Shown here: positions 1 through 13,090 of the stretch, one piece after another
Layout of the letters: the number at the start of each line of letters is the position of its first letter
Position numbering within the stretch: position 1 is the first letter of the stretch
Source: Tamarix chinensis
Lineage: Eukaryota > Streptophyta > Magnoliopsida > Caryophyllales > Tamaricaceae
Reading direction: 5' to 3'
Assembly (NCBI GenBank): GCA_030549775.1
Contig: CM060177.1
Location: 93,620,736-93,684,735 of the forward strand
Length of the DNA stretch: 64,000 nucleotides
Made by a program: the position numbers and the translations under genes
The notes under the pieces: generated by a model
What the model saw: only the letters and a program-made list of their open reading frames with translations
What the model was told of the DNA's origin: nothing
Databases searched by the model: none

Positions 1-2441
1 ACCCTCTTGGGAGGATAAGAGTAGATAAGGAGCATAATCATCTAGTGGGTCTTCAATGACCTACAAAAACTCAAACGGTTTCTCTGCTTGTGAGAATGAT
101 CAGCACCCATAAAAAAGGTGATCAATACACTATGTATTGAGAAAGGTGATAATATTGTCAAGTCAGGGATATAGTTAAATACATACATTCACGATAGAAA
201 AAAAACACATGCAAAACACAAATAATATCACAAGGTGGGTACGATTCCATGCCTCTTTATTATATATAATAGTTTCATTCTTTGGTTTATAATGAGTTTA
301 GGGACCCCACTATTCTTAAACCGGTTTATCGATCTAAAGCATCTCTCAAGGACAACACTCCTGAACCACTATTATTGTATGGTAGAGTGAACCCAATACC
401 TCTTTAGAAAAATGCTCCTAAGCCACTATTCTTAAATCGGTAGAACAATTTGAAGCACCACTTAGAGACAAAACACCTAAGCCACTATTTTTTCCGGTGG
501 AACGGACCCATAAAATACCTCGGTCCTAAGTCACGTACTCTTCCCCTTTAAATTATTAATATCTTATCCATTAGGTTACTTGTATCAAATATTATTATTT
601 TTCATTTTGGTTTTAGGGCCCCACCATTATTAGTTAGGTGGAACAGATTGATGCACTTGAAAAGGCAAAATGCTTCTGAGCTATTATTATCATCTAGTAG
701 AACAGACCCATAAAACACCTCAGCCCAACTCACGTGCTCTTTCACTTTAAATGTTTAATGTCTTATATATGATTTATTTGAAAAAGTACATACTACATTT
801 AAAGTAGGTAAAGCATATCACGAAGATCCTAAGGTTGTTCTCTAGGGTTAGGAACCTTTTATTCCTCAAAAACCCTAATTTCCCATTTTAGGCATAACTC
901 TTCTTCTTTTAATAGTTTATCCACCAAAATTAGTGCCCTTTCTAGAAAATATTATTATTATATGTTTACTTTAATTTGAAGGCCCAACCCTAAGGTCTTA
1001 CCCATACGATAATAACTCTATATCAAGAGTTAATATTTTTGGGTCTTACAAACCTAATTTCACAAGTAAGTCATAAATTTTCCTGTAAGCCTAGAACAAA
1101 TACTAAGTTCAATATATATTCCCATAATACTAATATTAACAACATATTTGAAATTTGAGGTTTCACTCTATCATTTCACACATATGATAATAACCTTCCT
1201 ATTTTAGAATTACTATTCCCAAATCAAACCATTTTTCTACTTTATTAAACTTAAGCCATTCACGACTACCCTAAACACGTCCTATAAACTCCTTATCATA
1301 ATATAACAACTTAAAATACCATGATATCCATATTAAATCCATATTGACTAAAATGGCCTTACCAGTAACAAACCCTAATTTCACACAAGCTTTATACATT
1401 TGTTAACATTATTTCCAAATATTACATTTATCTCTATATACCTTGTTATACTCACTTCACACTCATCAAGCCTTCATAAACCCGTATTACAACCATACAT
1501 CACATTGAGCGTTTTCCACCTAGAATAACAATATCGCATAATATCCATTAATTTATTTTCTATCATGTAATATCAACCTCATATCATAAAATTAATAATA
1601 CATACATTTAATCACATAATAAAAATAACATGGTATAATGAAAAAACATATATAAAAATATTAGGCTACGACAAGTATCTTTACCGAAGCAGCTCTATTC
1701 GCTAAGCATGTAAGACCTAAGTTTCCTCCTCTACTACCACCGGGGTATAACCTAGAATAAAAATGTACACCATTTAGACTTAAGAATTTAACCTAAATAA
1801 AACTAAGGCAAGGTATAGGGAATAAAATAGAAATAATTGAAAGTAGGCAGCTCAGGTAGAGTGGTGTGTGGTGCTTATCACAGTGGAAAAATGGCGGATA
1901 GGTGGTGGTGATGGAAGAGGTTGAGGATGGAGTGAGGGTTGGCAATAAGGGTTGAGGTGGTGGTGGTGCTAAGATCAATAGGAGTTTGGCACTAGGGAGT
2001 GGTGGTGGTGATGGTGGCCGGCAGCAAAGGTGGCACAACTAGTGGTGATAGCAGCTTAGGGGCAGGTGGTTGGTGGTTAAGGAAGGTTAATAGCGGGGGA
2101 GTTGAAAAATGCCAAGAAAGTGGTGGTGGCCTGCAGGCAGCGATTGAAGTTGAAAGTGGTTGTTGGTGATAGTGTGAGTTAAAAGAGAATGATGGTGGCC
2201 GAGAGGGAAATGAGAGAAAACAATAGGGAACTTAGTGTGATGGGGATGGTGTGGGATTAGCCGACAGGGGAGGAAGGAAAAAGAAAGGGATATCAGCTAG
2301 GGTGATGGGCAATGACAAGGGTGGCATTTCTAGCTGTGACATGTGGTAACAATGAGGAGAAAAAAACAAAGTATTAGAGGATGTGTCAAGATGGGAGGCA
2401 AAATATGGAAGATCAAAAGGGAGCATGCATGGTGCATGTAA

Positions 2442-2473
<32 letters not shown>

Positions 2474-3125
2474 GGACAATCAAGAGGGAGAAGGGGCAAA
2501 AAGGGGGAAAAGGACAGGGCTCAGCATGTAGGGTAGTGTCGGGGCAGTGCTATAGGGTCTTTGCAGGTTAGTGGTTGGAGGGTGTAGGATGGTGTTGCAT
2601 GGCTGAGGAAGGAAAGGGAGGCCATATATAGAGAAGGAAATGCCCTATTTAGGTCAAAAGAGGAAAGGGGATAGAGAGAAGGTGAAGAATACAGGGCAAT
2701 GCGGGGGTGAAAAAGAGAAAAGAAAAGAAAGAAAGAGAGATGGACCAACTATGTGACACGGGTTGTGATAAAAGGAGGGGTAAAGAAAGAGGGGGAAGTA
2801 GAAAAAAATATAGGTGGGTTGGGTCGATTGATGCAACCCAAGAAGGGGGAGAAAAAAAGGAAAGAAAAAAAGAAAAGAAAGAGAGAGAGAAAAAGGAAAG
2901 GGAAAAGGGAAAAGGGAAAAGGAAAAGGAAAATATTGAGTTTAGAGTTTGGATTTAAGTTTATGTTTAAATTTTAGGGATTCAATTAAGATTTTATTTAA
3001 CTAATTTTTATCTAGGGTTGGAGTTAGGCTAAAATACAATAAAATGACTTAGAGTTTAGAATTTAGACTAGGTTTAAATTTTGATACATCGAGTTTAAAA
3101 TTTTATAAAACTTTGGTGCATTACA
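1..3125 (+). mobile_element. Family A long LTR, copy LTR-1 (5' end outside the window)
   Basis: This is the distal part of a long LTR also seen at 35.5-38.6, 46.1-54.8, 50.8-54.5 and 59.4-64.0 kb. Shared landmarks in the same order are a phrase around 90-160 (gatcagcaccc, then gatcaatac and tattgag) matching 59.91-59.96 kb, imperfect repeats of a ccactatt...ccggtgg unit at 305-520, a cgaagcagctctattcgc stretch near 1686, a G/A-rich 1.1-kb tract at about 1850-2935, and an A/T-rich tail ending ggtgcattaca at 3125, which matches the ggtgttaca-type ends of the other copies. No ORF here is coding; the ORFs in the G/A-rich tract are low-complexity shadows. The Ty3/Gypsy (Del/Tekay-like) assignment is inferred from the TGTAACACC-type ends and the length. 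Confidence 0.7.
2443..2471. repeat. (TG)n microsatellite
   Basis: An uninterrupted TG dinucleotide run of about 14 units inside the G/A-rich part of LTR-1. Confidence 0.95.
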
Positions 3126-3756
3126 CTACCATCTATGCTGCTAAAAATAAAGCCTCCTAAATCTCCCCTATTTTTCTTTCTACTCAGAAATTTATGTATG
3201 GTTTTCTTTAGTATAACTGTTAAATATGAGTAGTCATCTATTTTTATTTTTTTAATAGTATTGTGATTGGGAAAAAAGAGTGGCTAAGGCACGAATAAAG
3301 ATAATGGGCCCATATTAGATGACCTGGATACATCCAATTGTCCTAATGATACCTTTTATGAGTCGATGTATTATCATGAGACTAAGAATTGTATTGTCTA
3401 AGGCGGCGTAGTATAAGGATATGTAAATTGCTCTAGATAAAATGGGATTATAGTTTATTTAGATTATATAGGTTCTCTTGAGGTATAGGAGTCTAATTAG
3501 TAAGTGGAAAAAAGAGGTGTTGCTTCAAGGAAAACACAAAGGCTTACGTAGGTTCTTGTTAGTGATGGATTTCAGGATTTAATTTGCTATATGTCTTATA
3601 GACTATGGGTAGTAGTGATGATGTGCTTGAACTAGTGTTAAACATAGAAGTTATTCTTGGTGTTGATTTTGCATTGTGAAATTTTGTTGTGGTTGAAGAT
3701 ATGTGATCTTTTGAGGACTCAAGTATTGGTATGTGATGTTTAATTGTGTGTTTATA

Positions 3757-4215
3757 ATATACTTTGCAAAAAAAGAAATGTTTAAGGTGAATAAGCTAAA
3801 ACCTTTAGATGATGCTAAATTCAAAGTTAATGAGATGGTTTACTTAACCATGGTTACATATTGTAGAGTTATATAATTCTTAATGTACTTTGACGTTGGT
3901 GCCATGTTTAATATCGCTCAAGATGTGGGTGTTGTGAGCTGGTATATGGTGAGTGTTGTGGAGGCACACTAGCTAAGTATGATATCAGTTATGAGGTACT
4001 TAGAGAGTATAACATAAAATATTATGGAGTATGGTATGTTAACTACATTTGTGAACTCTAATTTTGGTTGTAACCTTGATGATTAGAGGTTCATTAGTGT
4101 TCTTATGTTGACACTTGAGGGTTTTAAAGTTATGTGCATAGCTATGATTGGTGCTTGTAATGATGATGTCTAGCTTGGAGTTAGAGTTAGTAATCAAGTA
4201 GGTTAGGCTACTATT
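3757..4215 (+). pseudogene. Decayed Ty1/Copia pol fragment (end of RT and RNase H)
   Basis: Read across frames, the + strand gives phrases of the Copia RT to RNase H junction: a KPLDDAKFKVNEM-like stretch near 3795-3835, then FLMYFDVGAMFNIAQDVGVV and SWYM at 3875-3950 (family pattern S-L-M-Y-A-M-V-x-T-R-P-D-I-A-x-A-V-G-V-V-S-R-Y-M), RYLES at 3993-4007, and NSNFGCNLDD-R at 4055-4087 (family pattern D-S-D-F-A-G-D-L-D-x-R). Several frameshifts and stops separate them. No LTR of this element was identified; the piece lies between LTR-1 and LINE-2. The region 3126-3756 shows nothing I recognise and may be more of the same element. Confidence 0.55.
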
Positions 4216-4227
4216 AAGTTGAGTCAA

Positions 4228-4775
4228 TTTGGGTTGAGGTCAATTTTTGTTCGGTTTGGCTAAGGTCATGAATTTTCTCGCATCAAAATTAGGTTATCTT
4301 GGGTTTTGTATATTTCATATTATTATTATTTTGGTAAGTAGTTATTAGATTTTATTTATCAATAAAACTTGAGAGTACGGTACCCAATAAGACACTCGGT
4401 ACAAACTCATTACCTAAACCATTGACATTAGCAACCAAAGTATTATAGAACTTACATTTGTGGAAACTGGTAAGCTTAGTAGCTAACTCCATAACTTAGT
4501 ATCTTAGGTTGAGCTCAATTCATGTTTGGGTTGGTTAAGGTCATGAATTTTCTCACATCAAAATTAAATTATCTTAGGTTTTGTATATTTCATATTATTA
4601 TTATTTTGGTAAGTAGTTATTAGATTTTATTTACCAATAAAACATTATGGTACGGTATCCAATAAGACACTCAGTACAAACTCATCACCCTAAAACATTG
4701 ACATTAGCAACCAAAGTATTGTAAGACTTACATTTGTGGAAACTAGTAAGCTCAGTAGATAACTCCCTAATCTTT
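4228..4775. repeat. Tandem duplication, 2 x about 275 bp, at the 3' end of LINE-2
   Basis: Two adjacent copies with a constant offset of 275-276 bases: taaggtcatgaattttctc at 4261 and 4536, tatttcatattattattatt at 4311 and 4586, attgacattagcaaccaaag at 4421 and 4697. Copy 2 runs into the coding end of the minus-strand LINE, so the unit contains the LINE's last codons and its 3' untranslated region. The copies differ by scattered substitutions. Confidence 0.85.
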
Positions 4776-7700
4776 TCTCTTAGAATTTGTTGTGATGTTT
4801 TCTCCTTAGCCTTAAAAATTCTAGCATTTATTTCCTTCAATACATGATAAGTGATTGCAACAAATAAATAATTAATAATTAGCTTCCTAATCCTTTTCCC
4901 CTCCATCCTCGCTGCATCCAATGTATGATACAAGAAAAAGTATCAGTAGTGTGTGCAGCCTAGGCCTAACATAAGAGTTTCTAAACGTGGTTGGAAAAAG
5001 CACATTGGAAAAAATGATGTTAAACCAATTTTATATAAGCATGAAATAAGACACATTCTTATTCACATCAAAATCCATCTTTTCCTTCCTATATTTTGTT
5101 AAAAATGGTCATGCATTACAAGCCATAAATGGAAGTTATAGCGAGGAAGTGCCACAGGATTCTAGAAAACTTCATTCCATCTCACCACCTCTTCCTTAGA
5201 TTGTAGCAAATCATAGCATTTATAAATTTTTTAAACCCCATTAACACACACCCAATCATCAAATATAGTGTGAAAGATAGGTCTTGACTTTAGTAATCAA
5301 TGGAAACACCAGAAAACTCTATTACTAATAGAAGACTACCAAAAACTTTGATGCTTGAGGAAATAACTATGAATCCACCTCACTCAAAGCACATCCTTAT
5401 TTTTCCAATATTCCAAAGTAACATTCCTAGTACAAAAATATTCTACCATTCTATATCAAAAATCCCCAAATCTCATTCTTTCCTTAGTTTACAAACTTGA
5501 TGCAAGGCCACCAAACTTTTTCTAGTAACATTTAGGGACCCTGACCACAAAAAAAAAATATACATAAAGCCTTCATAGTTTGAGGAAATTTTTTTAAGCC
5601 TCAAATAAATCAAAGCTCTGTAAGCTTGAATTCCAAATAAGACTAATTTAATCAGTTGCAACCTATGTGCCTGACTAAGAAATCTATTTTGCCAAGCATG
5701 AAATTTTACCATGAACTTATCAATCAATTCTTGGTATTCTATTACATTCAAGGAATTTCTAGTAAGGGGTAACCCTATATATACTTGATAGGGATAACAC
5801 ATTCTAGAATGTTGAATTGGTAGAATAAATTGCACTTAATCTCCTCTTTGACCCCTCCTATATAGTAAATAACACTTTTAGAAGTGTTTAGTTGCAAACC
5901 TAAGAGATTAGAAAACTCTGAGAAGATCTAGAGTAGGGTTAAAACTGAAGAAACATCTCCCATACTTAGAAAAAATATATCGTCAGCAAGGAAATGAGAT
6001 TCACTTATTTTCATTTAGGGTGAGGGTGTAATTAAGGAATGTTCCATAAAGTACTCAATAATCTACAGAGATATTCTATGGTAATAAAAAATAATTAATT
6101 TGATATGGGGTCACCTTGTTATAAACACTTACAAGCCTTGAAAAGTGGGTGCAATACTCCATTTAAATTGAGGAAATTATTAATTGTAGTAGCACATTGC
6201 ATTAGTAGCTAAACAAAATGGATAGGGAAGTTCAATGTTAACAACATCTTCTCCAAGACATACCAACTCATAGAATCATAGGTTTTTCTCATGTCTAGAT
6301 TGATCATCTATCATGGTGATAGTTTTTTGTTATTATTATAATCATTGACTAGTTCATAGGCCATCAAAATGCTACCACCAATACTACTACCTTTGAAAAA
6401 AGTGTCTTGAATATCCCTTGTTACTTTAGATAAAAACTTTTTGAAATAAATTAGTGAGTACCTTTGATATTATCTTGTAGATTATATTACAACATACAAT
6501 AGGCCTGAAGTCCCCTGGTCCTTATGCATTCAATATTTTTAGGTATTACATTGAGACAGGTGATATTTATGGCTTGAGATGTATGCCCTATCAAAAAAAA
6601 GAGAGTCCTCAATTGGTTGACAGATTGATCTCCCAATTGGTTGACAAATTGAATCTCCTAATATGTGCCAAGCTTTCTTGAAAAAGAAAGCATTAAAACA
6701 ATTTGTCCCCAAGGTTTTCTCCTTGTCCATGGAGAATAAATCATTTTTAGTGATAGGTAGAAGGAGGGTATTTCCTTACTTTATAGACATGTTTGGTCCT
6801 GTAGTGACCACCTCATTATAAAAATAACCATTATAGGGGATGTAGTACCTTGCAATTGTTTATAAAATAGTAAACATGCTTAGAAAATGTCTTTTGGGGA
6901 GTCCTTTACTCATTCATTGTGATCTCGGACAAAAAGAATTGTGTTACTTGTATTCCTCTTCTTCCATAGAGTGGAAGAACTTAGAATTTCTATCCCCATT
7001 ATTCAACCAATTAACTCTTAAATTATATTTGTATAATCTCTTCTCACACCCTACAAGGTTTTAAAATCTCCTTCTTGATCTTCTTGCTTAATAAGTTGCA
7101 CATAAGTAATATTATCATCAAGCCTCTACTGAATAAAAGCAAACTCTTATCTTACAATATTCACCTACAAATAGAATTACCAAACTTCAATTCACTTAGC
7201 CTTTTTAGTGGTCTCTTTAGCATCTTCAATTTCAATCCGACCCTTTCCAACATGGAGTTTCTATGACAACATCACTAGTTATCTTGAACAATGGAGTAAA
7301 ATATAGGATCATCCACTCTCATATTATAGACGCAAGATGGTATAAGGCTAAGTTGAGTCTCCTGTCTAATTTTCACCACTATGTATGCATGTTAAGATAA
7401 TCCTGGTGGTAGAAAGATCATATGAGAGTTTCCATATGTACCCTCATGCTGGATTCCATAATGTTTTGTCCAATTCACATGTTATTCTATGAGGAGTGTC
7501 CTATCTATTGGTCTATGTGAGATGCACTCATGTGGGTCCCATATCATCAACCTATAGATAATGAAGGCATTATTTAAACTCCAAATATTATTGTGCATCC
7601 CGATGCCCTTGTATCTTATCACTTTGGTTTATAACATTATTAAAATCCTCCATAATTAGCTATAGGGAGTCTAGGACTAAGTGAGATTCTATCATTGCCA

Positions 7701-8058
7701 AAGTACCCTTCTTTGTGATCTCAAGTTGCTAACATAGATTAAGCTTAAATAAAATTGTAGATCTCCTTTCATGTCCATGACTTTGAAAACCAACCCCTGA
7801 TCAAATGCATGTAATACATCATTCTTCCAAGTATGTGGTGCCCTTCCTAGCCAAATCCATCCATTAGGGTGATAAAAAAGAGTTAGTTGCCTAGTGTCAA
7901 CCTTTTAGTAAGGTCAATTATACTCGATTCATAATTTTTTTTATTCTTGTTTCTACTAATCCTATCAATGTTACTTTATTCTCCATTACCCATTTTCTAA
8001 CCTCCTACTAGTTTTGGGGATTTTTATGTCCCATATTATTACAAGAACCTAATATCAT
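4690..8058 (-). pseudogene. LINE-2 ORF2: endonuclease - reverse transcriptase
   Basis: ORF2 of plant LINEs nicks target DNA and copies the element RNA in place. Seen on the minus strand: the endonuclease start with EVRKWVMENKVTLIGLVETR (about 8000-7940); a GRAPHTWKNDV stretch near 7830; EDFNNVINQSDKIQGHRDAQ near 7645-7590; the fingers of RT with FNAFFFKKAW (about 6700-6670); FKGSSIGGSILMAYELVNDY near 6395-6335; LDMRKTYDSMSW near 6300-6265 (the D-x-x-K-A-Y-D box); QGDPISN-LFFITIEYLCRL near 6125-6065; LADD at 5979-5990 with both catalytic aspartates kept; then KYIGLPLTRNSLN and FLSQAHRLQLIKLVLFGIQAY (about 5790-5620) and FLWSGSLNVTRKSL (5560-5510). The C-terminal region at 4933-4690 holds the usual ITYHVLKEINARIFKAKEK stretch. 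Frameshifts and stops are many, so no protein is made. A 24-bp in-frame duplication lies at 6610-6658. Confidence 0.9.
6610..6658. repeat. 24-bp tandem duplication inside LINE-2 RT
   Basis: caattggttgacagattgat plus ctcc (6610-6633) is followed directly by caattggttgacaaattgaa plus tctcc (6634-6658). In the RT frame this repeats eight residues (ICQPI is seen twice), so the duplication itself keeps the frame. Confidence 0.9.
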
Positions 8059-8079
8059 GCTAAATTCACTACAAAAGCA

Positions 8080-9400
8080 AGATGGTACTCTTTTGCCACC
8101 ATAAATTTTCCATTAGACACTCTCATCGATGGGTAGGGAGCCTTCTCTAGTCCAAGTAACTTGTCCACATCCTGTTCATCTAGGTTAAAAGGGATTTTTG
8201 ACTTAACATGGTATCTAGAATAGTCTCAATTGTGAGTCTTATTAGAAGGTCCTATTATATTAATCATACGGGAGCTAGTTGGTTCGACGGTCTTATCAAA
8301 AGTTTCATGTAGGGTCTCAGTACATTTGTTATCATTTCGACCATCATGTTTTATAACCCACATCTAGCAAAGTGCGGCATTTAAATTCTTACAGTGCTTA
8401 GCCAAATACCCTACCTTAGTACATAGGGCATAGATTTTGGGTCTCCACTCATAGATTATTAGTTGTTCTAATAGTGGTCCAATAGGGGTTTTGATCATCA
8501 CCAACTCGAGGGGTTATAATGAGTGACAATCTCCACCATCACCCATGAAAATGAGATCCTACCTTTCCTTGTAGCCACCCCATGAAATCCTACCAATTTT
8601 CCCACACAATTGGATATCTTACTCAAAGAATCAAAATATCATAAATGTAGAGGTAATCTTGGGAGTTGAATCCAAGTATGCACATACAAGAACTCTGATG
8701 GATTAAATATAAAACCTGCATGCCACTTTTTTTTAGCATCATAGGCATCCCCAATAGAGTCTAATAACTTTGATCTAGTATCAATTAGCATTCCTCCTCC
8801 TTGCTAAATTAGAAAAAATAATATCCCTTCTCATGGGTAAAGATCATAGGAGTTGACACATGGTTCCATTATTTTTTTACGAAAAATTACACTTGATTGT
8901 ATATAGGTCTGGCACCAAAAACATAAGCCACATTTGTATTTCACCAAACCTATCCTCCCTAATGGCATCTTTTTCCTCGATGGTGGTAAAAATCATGCCA
9001 TCTTAGATGTCTAGTGCATCATATCTCAGCTGTATAAGGCTACTAGGATTTTAACTCTACATCACTTTGCCCTTCCAAGGCACATCATTCTTCGAGGGGA
9101 TAATAGAGAGAATTGGCATCTCCTAGGTTTATGGTGTAGTGGCAATCACTTTCTATGAATTATTATTGATCTTTCTCTCCTGAATCCTAGACGTTGAAAC
9201 CTCTAGTAAGTTAATTGATTGAGAAAATTCATGATCAATCAAACCCTCATATGTCATTCCCACACTTGCATCTATAATCACTTATGAACATTCTACCTCA
9301 CCAAGGGATTATTTCTCATAGTCTATTGTCTGTGACTTGATATTCACGGGTGGCAAAATCCTCTTCTTCCAAGCCATAAGAAGGGATGTAAGACTCGAGG
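8080..9400 (-). pseudogene. LINE-2 ORF1: DUF4283-like, gag-like protein
   Basis: The ORF1 product of plant LINEs binds the element RNA. On the minus strand at about 8720-8520 the reading FIFNPSEFLYVHTWIQLPRL, then PLHL, YFDSLSKISNCVGKLVG and RKGRISFSWVMVEI follows the DUF4283 pattern (W-x-x-x-F-x-P, then V-W-I-R-L-P-x-L-P-L-x-x-W, L-x-x-I-A-x-x-I-G). At about 8425-8395 a CTKVGYLAKHCKN phrase sits where a CCHC zinc knuckle is expected; its second cysteine reads V and the spacing is off by one, so the knuckle is degenerate. The coding start is not visible with certainty. Confidence 0.72.
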
Positions 9401-9959
9401 GCTCAATATTCCCTCGAAGGACCTCAATGAATATTTCATATCATTCAACTAACTCAGGTAAAACCAAATTGATATCTAATGGTTTGGTATTAAGATAAGT
9501 TTTGATAATTCTACCTTTCAAATTAGGTTTAGGTCATTTTATATTAAGGTAATATCAAATTATTTTTTCTTAGATCATATTAAAATAAGTTTAGGTTATT
9601 CTCATTCATTTTGTCCTCAATTTAGGATTGATCAAAAATGGTGTATTTAACTATATTTGAAGGTGATAAAGTCATACTATTTTAATTTATATTATTTTAA
9701 ATAATTTTATCTTTTTTTTAAATTCAAGTATTTTTGGATTTCATGTGTTTTTTTTCATTAGTTTATCTTTCTAAGGTAATGATACATTGGATAATCATGT
9801 TATTTCAACTTTTTTGGAAAGCTTTAACTTTTTATAGAGCTATTTTATATTTTCATCTCTAATTTTCAATGATGGATATGAAAATATTTCTCCACATAAA
9901 TAAAATAATTTATTCATTTATTTATATAATAAAACTAATATTTAATTATGAAAAAATAT

Positions 9960-10198
9960 TCATCTACTTTTAATAATAATAATAATGATGATGATGATGA
10001 TGAAAATACAAATAAAAATAAAAGCATTAATAGTAGTGATATGTGTAACTATAATAATTTAAATAACATAAGTAATAATAATAATAACAACAACAATACT
10101 AATACTATCAACAACAACAATAATAATACTAGTAGTAATTATAACAACAATAATAATACGCTTAGTAATACCTAATAATAATAATAATAATAATAATA
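9960..10198. repeat. Compound trinucleotide microsatellite (AAT/GAT/AAC)
   Basis: Runs of aat, gat and aac units with interruptions. The polyasparagine ORF across it is a consequence of the repeat, not a gene. Confidence 0.9.
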
Positions 10199-13090
10199 TA
10201 TTTAGGGTAAGTGTTGGGTATCAAATAGCCATTGGATCAAACTAGATATATTTTAGATCTATATTATCTAAAGTCATATAAGACCTTGGGTAATTGTTGG
10301 GTCTGATATTTTCATATTAATAAAATTATAGGTTATACAGAATCTCAATTATGCATTAAATTAATTCAAAATTTTTAAAGTTATAAATTTTTTAATATTA
10401 AAATTAGATGAATTTTCAAATAGGTCAAGTTAAAGTTAGGTTTTGCTAGCTTTACTTGGAGTATTAACTTATGAAGTTGGGTTAAAGCAAGGATTTTCTA
10501 CTAAGGATGATGCAGCGAATGTGCTAATAGAGCCATTACCTATCTTCAAGTTTGTGTAGGCTCAAACTTGGATCATATATATTCCATGAGACTCTTCAAG
10601 GCATATGGTGTTTTTCTAATGACCTTTTGTGTTGTTGCTAGCTGGTTCAAAATTTATGTCAATGTATAGATTGTTGTATTTAAATTCATTTGTTTATATT
10701 TAGCATGGAGGGTTATGTGTAGATATTTGGGGGGAAAAAGAGAGAGTCACTCAAAGGTTATATTGATGGATATTGTTGTGTGAAATTTTTCAAAGAATGA
10801 ATGAAGAACATATACCTAGGATGGAAACATAAGGGTCTTATTTATTAACACAAGTCATATCTTTCTACATGAGGCAATCCTAGAGTAGAGGGAAAAAATA
10901 CGAGGGTCATGTATTTCTCAATACCAAATTACATTTTTGTTTCTAGTAATTTGCATCATGAAAGTACCTTAGAGTAGGATGAATGGAGTATAATAAAATA
11001 TAATGATAAATGAAAATTATATACAATGATTTGTAGTGGTTCAAGAGCTTCAATACACCTTTGTATCCACTCTCAAAAAGTCACCCCTTTTTATATTTAA
11101 ACTTTTCATTTATTTTGTGTTAATGATGATCACTTTTTTAGGTTAATGAACCTACAATCTCAATGACCTATCTAAGAACATATTTATATGTTCCTATTTA
11201 TCATCTTTTAGGTTTTTGATCCTACAATCGCAATAATCTCTCTTAAGAATGCTAGACACACATAACATCTTTCATGATAATGAGTTTTGTGAAGAGTATT
11301 GTGATTACAAAGAATCATGCAATTACAAAATATGAGAGTGTAAAAGCAACTTGTGGGAATTAATATTAGCTAGAAGAATGATATTATAATGAAGATCAAT
11401 CTAGATACTATGTTTAATCTTTGAACACAAAGATATTCTCAATAAAACTTAAGATATGATAGTTTGAAGAATGAGAGGATTCAATCCATATACTAAATGA
11501 CCTCAAAAATCATTATCGTTGAATTTGAAACTAGATATTTTCTATCCTTTTCTCAAAAATGATGTCATTGTCAACATTTAATACAAGAGGAAGGATGTCT
11601 AACAAAACTTCTTTTTTTTTTTGGAAAAACAAGATAGGCCAGTTCCTTGTTGCTTAATGGCTAATTAATTGGTAACTCATTTTTCCTATTAAAAAAAGTT
11701 ACCATTGGAATTATAAAAATAGCCATTATAGTTGCTAGTTAATTGGTTAGATCAAACCATTGGACTAGTGTAAGACTAATCTAGGCAAAATAAGGCAAAG
11801 TATAGCCAAAAAAATTTTGAACTATTTTTTAGTGCTAACTAATTGACAGGTCAAGAGTACTAATCAACTACCTAGTGTTGTGATTGTCAAAGTGAGAAAG
11901 TCCAAAGATGAGAAGAATTTGCAACCAATGATTAATCGACTAGTCTTGACCACTATTGAACTAGTATTTGGTAAAGAAGAGTATACAGTTATTTGGTTGA
12001 ACCACCATTGTGCAGCTTTACAAAAAAAATGAGACTATAACTTGAGTTATAGAGCTCAAAATTAAATGCCATATTTCTTTCTTTGTTTTTTTTATTCACC
12101 CAAATATAACATCCATAAAAGTTTGGTGTATTTTTAAAATCAAATCACATTCAAAAGGGCTTAAAAAGATTGATTTTGAACATCTAATTATGTAAACACT
12201 TAGAAACATTTTTATGTTTGAAATCATTTTAAAACCTTTGAAAATGATATTTTAGAGAGGATTAAAAACATCAAAACATTGTGAAACCTAAATGCTCATC
12301 AAATCGACACATTACAAGAAAAACCTAAGACATAGACATATCACCATAGGCTAGAAATCTTATTTTGTCTTCTTTATTAATTTTGGGCATGTGATTGAGA
12401 TGTGATTTGGAAACTTAATAACCTTAAAATTCATTGACTTAGTTAGTTGTTGAATATTTTAGTGCCTTCTTTGATACACGTGCACACTTACCAACACATG
12501 CTAATTTCATTATTAAGTTTGTTGCAATCAAAATAAAAGTTGATTGATCTATAAGGTCAGCACATTGCTTCAAAGTTTTTTTATTACGTACACTCATGCT
12601 ATAAATACAATGCAATCGAGCCTAGTTTTAGGTGTGGCCTATTATTCTGTAGTTCTCTTGTATTCTCTAAAAACATGATAGAGAGAACTTGTTTACAGAA
12701 TGGGTGACGAGGATTATTGATTAGTTCTTCTTATAATATATGAATCTATACATATAAAAGTCATTTAGTATCTCAATTGTGTTACTAAATGATTTTCTCT
12801 ATTAATAAATCTTACAAATCGTAAGTCTACTTGATTTAGGCCTTATGTATTCACATCGGTCAATCCTCAACATTAAGCTAAGCTTTGTTTAGTAAATTAA
12901 TATCTGAAATAAAGACTATATGAAGTGGCATGTGTTGAGGATTTTAGATTTATAATTTAATATTAATTTATTTATTTGAAGATAATTTATCATAAATTGA
13001 GATAATAAAAGTAGTGGTAATTTTAAATTTTTATTTAAAATATATGTGTTATATGAGAAAGAATATGGCTATTAAAAGAAAGTCCTAGTG
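10199..13090. other. No gene; AT-rich DNA with possible LTR-like remnant at 11.6-12.9 kb
   Basis: No ORF above 60 codons with family likeness. Between 11.65 and 12.0 kb a short motif of the type ctaattaattgg / ctagttaattgg / gattaatcgactag recurs four or five times. Similar motif clusters occur inside LTR-4, so an old LTR is possible, but no ends were found. Confidence 0.3.

Larger units (their letters stand above)
4690..9460 (-). mobile_element. LINE-2: nearly full-length decayed plant L1-type LINE
   Basis: A non-LTR retrotransposon on the minus strand. From its 5' end (right) it shows a DUF4283-like ORF1 (about 9.4-8.1 kb), an APE endonuclease start near 8.05 kb, RT motifs at 6.7-5.9 kb, the post-RT region at 5.8-5.5 kb and the C-terminal tail at 4.9-4.7 kb. 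Frames are broken by stops and indels throughout. The 5' limit is approximate; no target site duplication or clear poly-A tail was found. Confidence 0.88.

Noticed and set aside
9948..10175. 75-codon polyasparagine ORF
   Set aside because: Made entirely by AAT/AAC microsatellite units.
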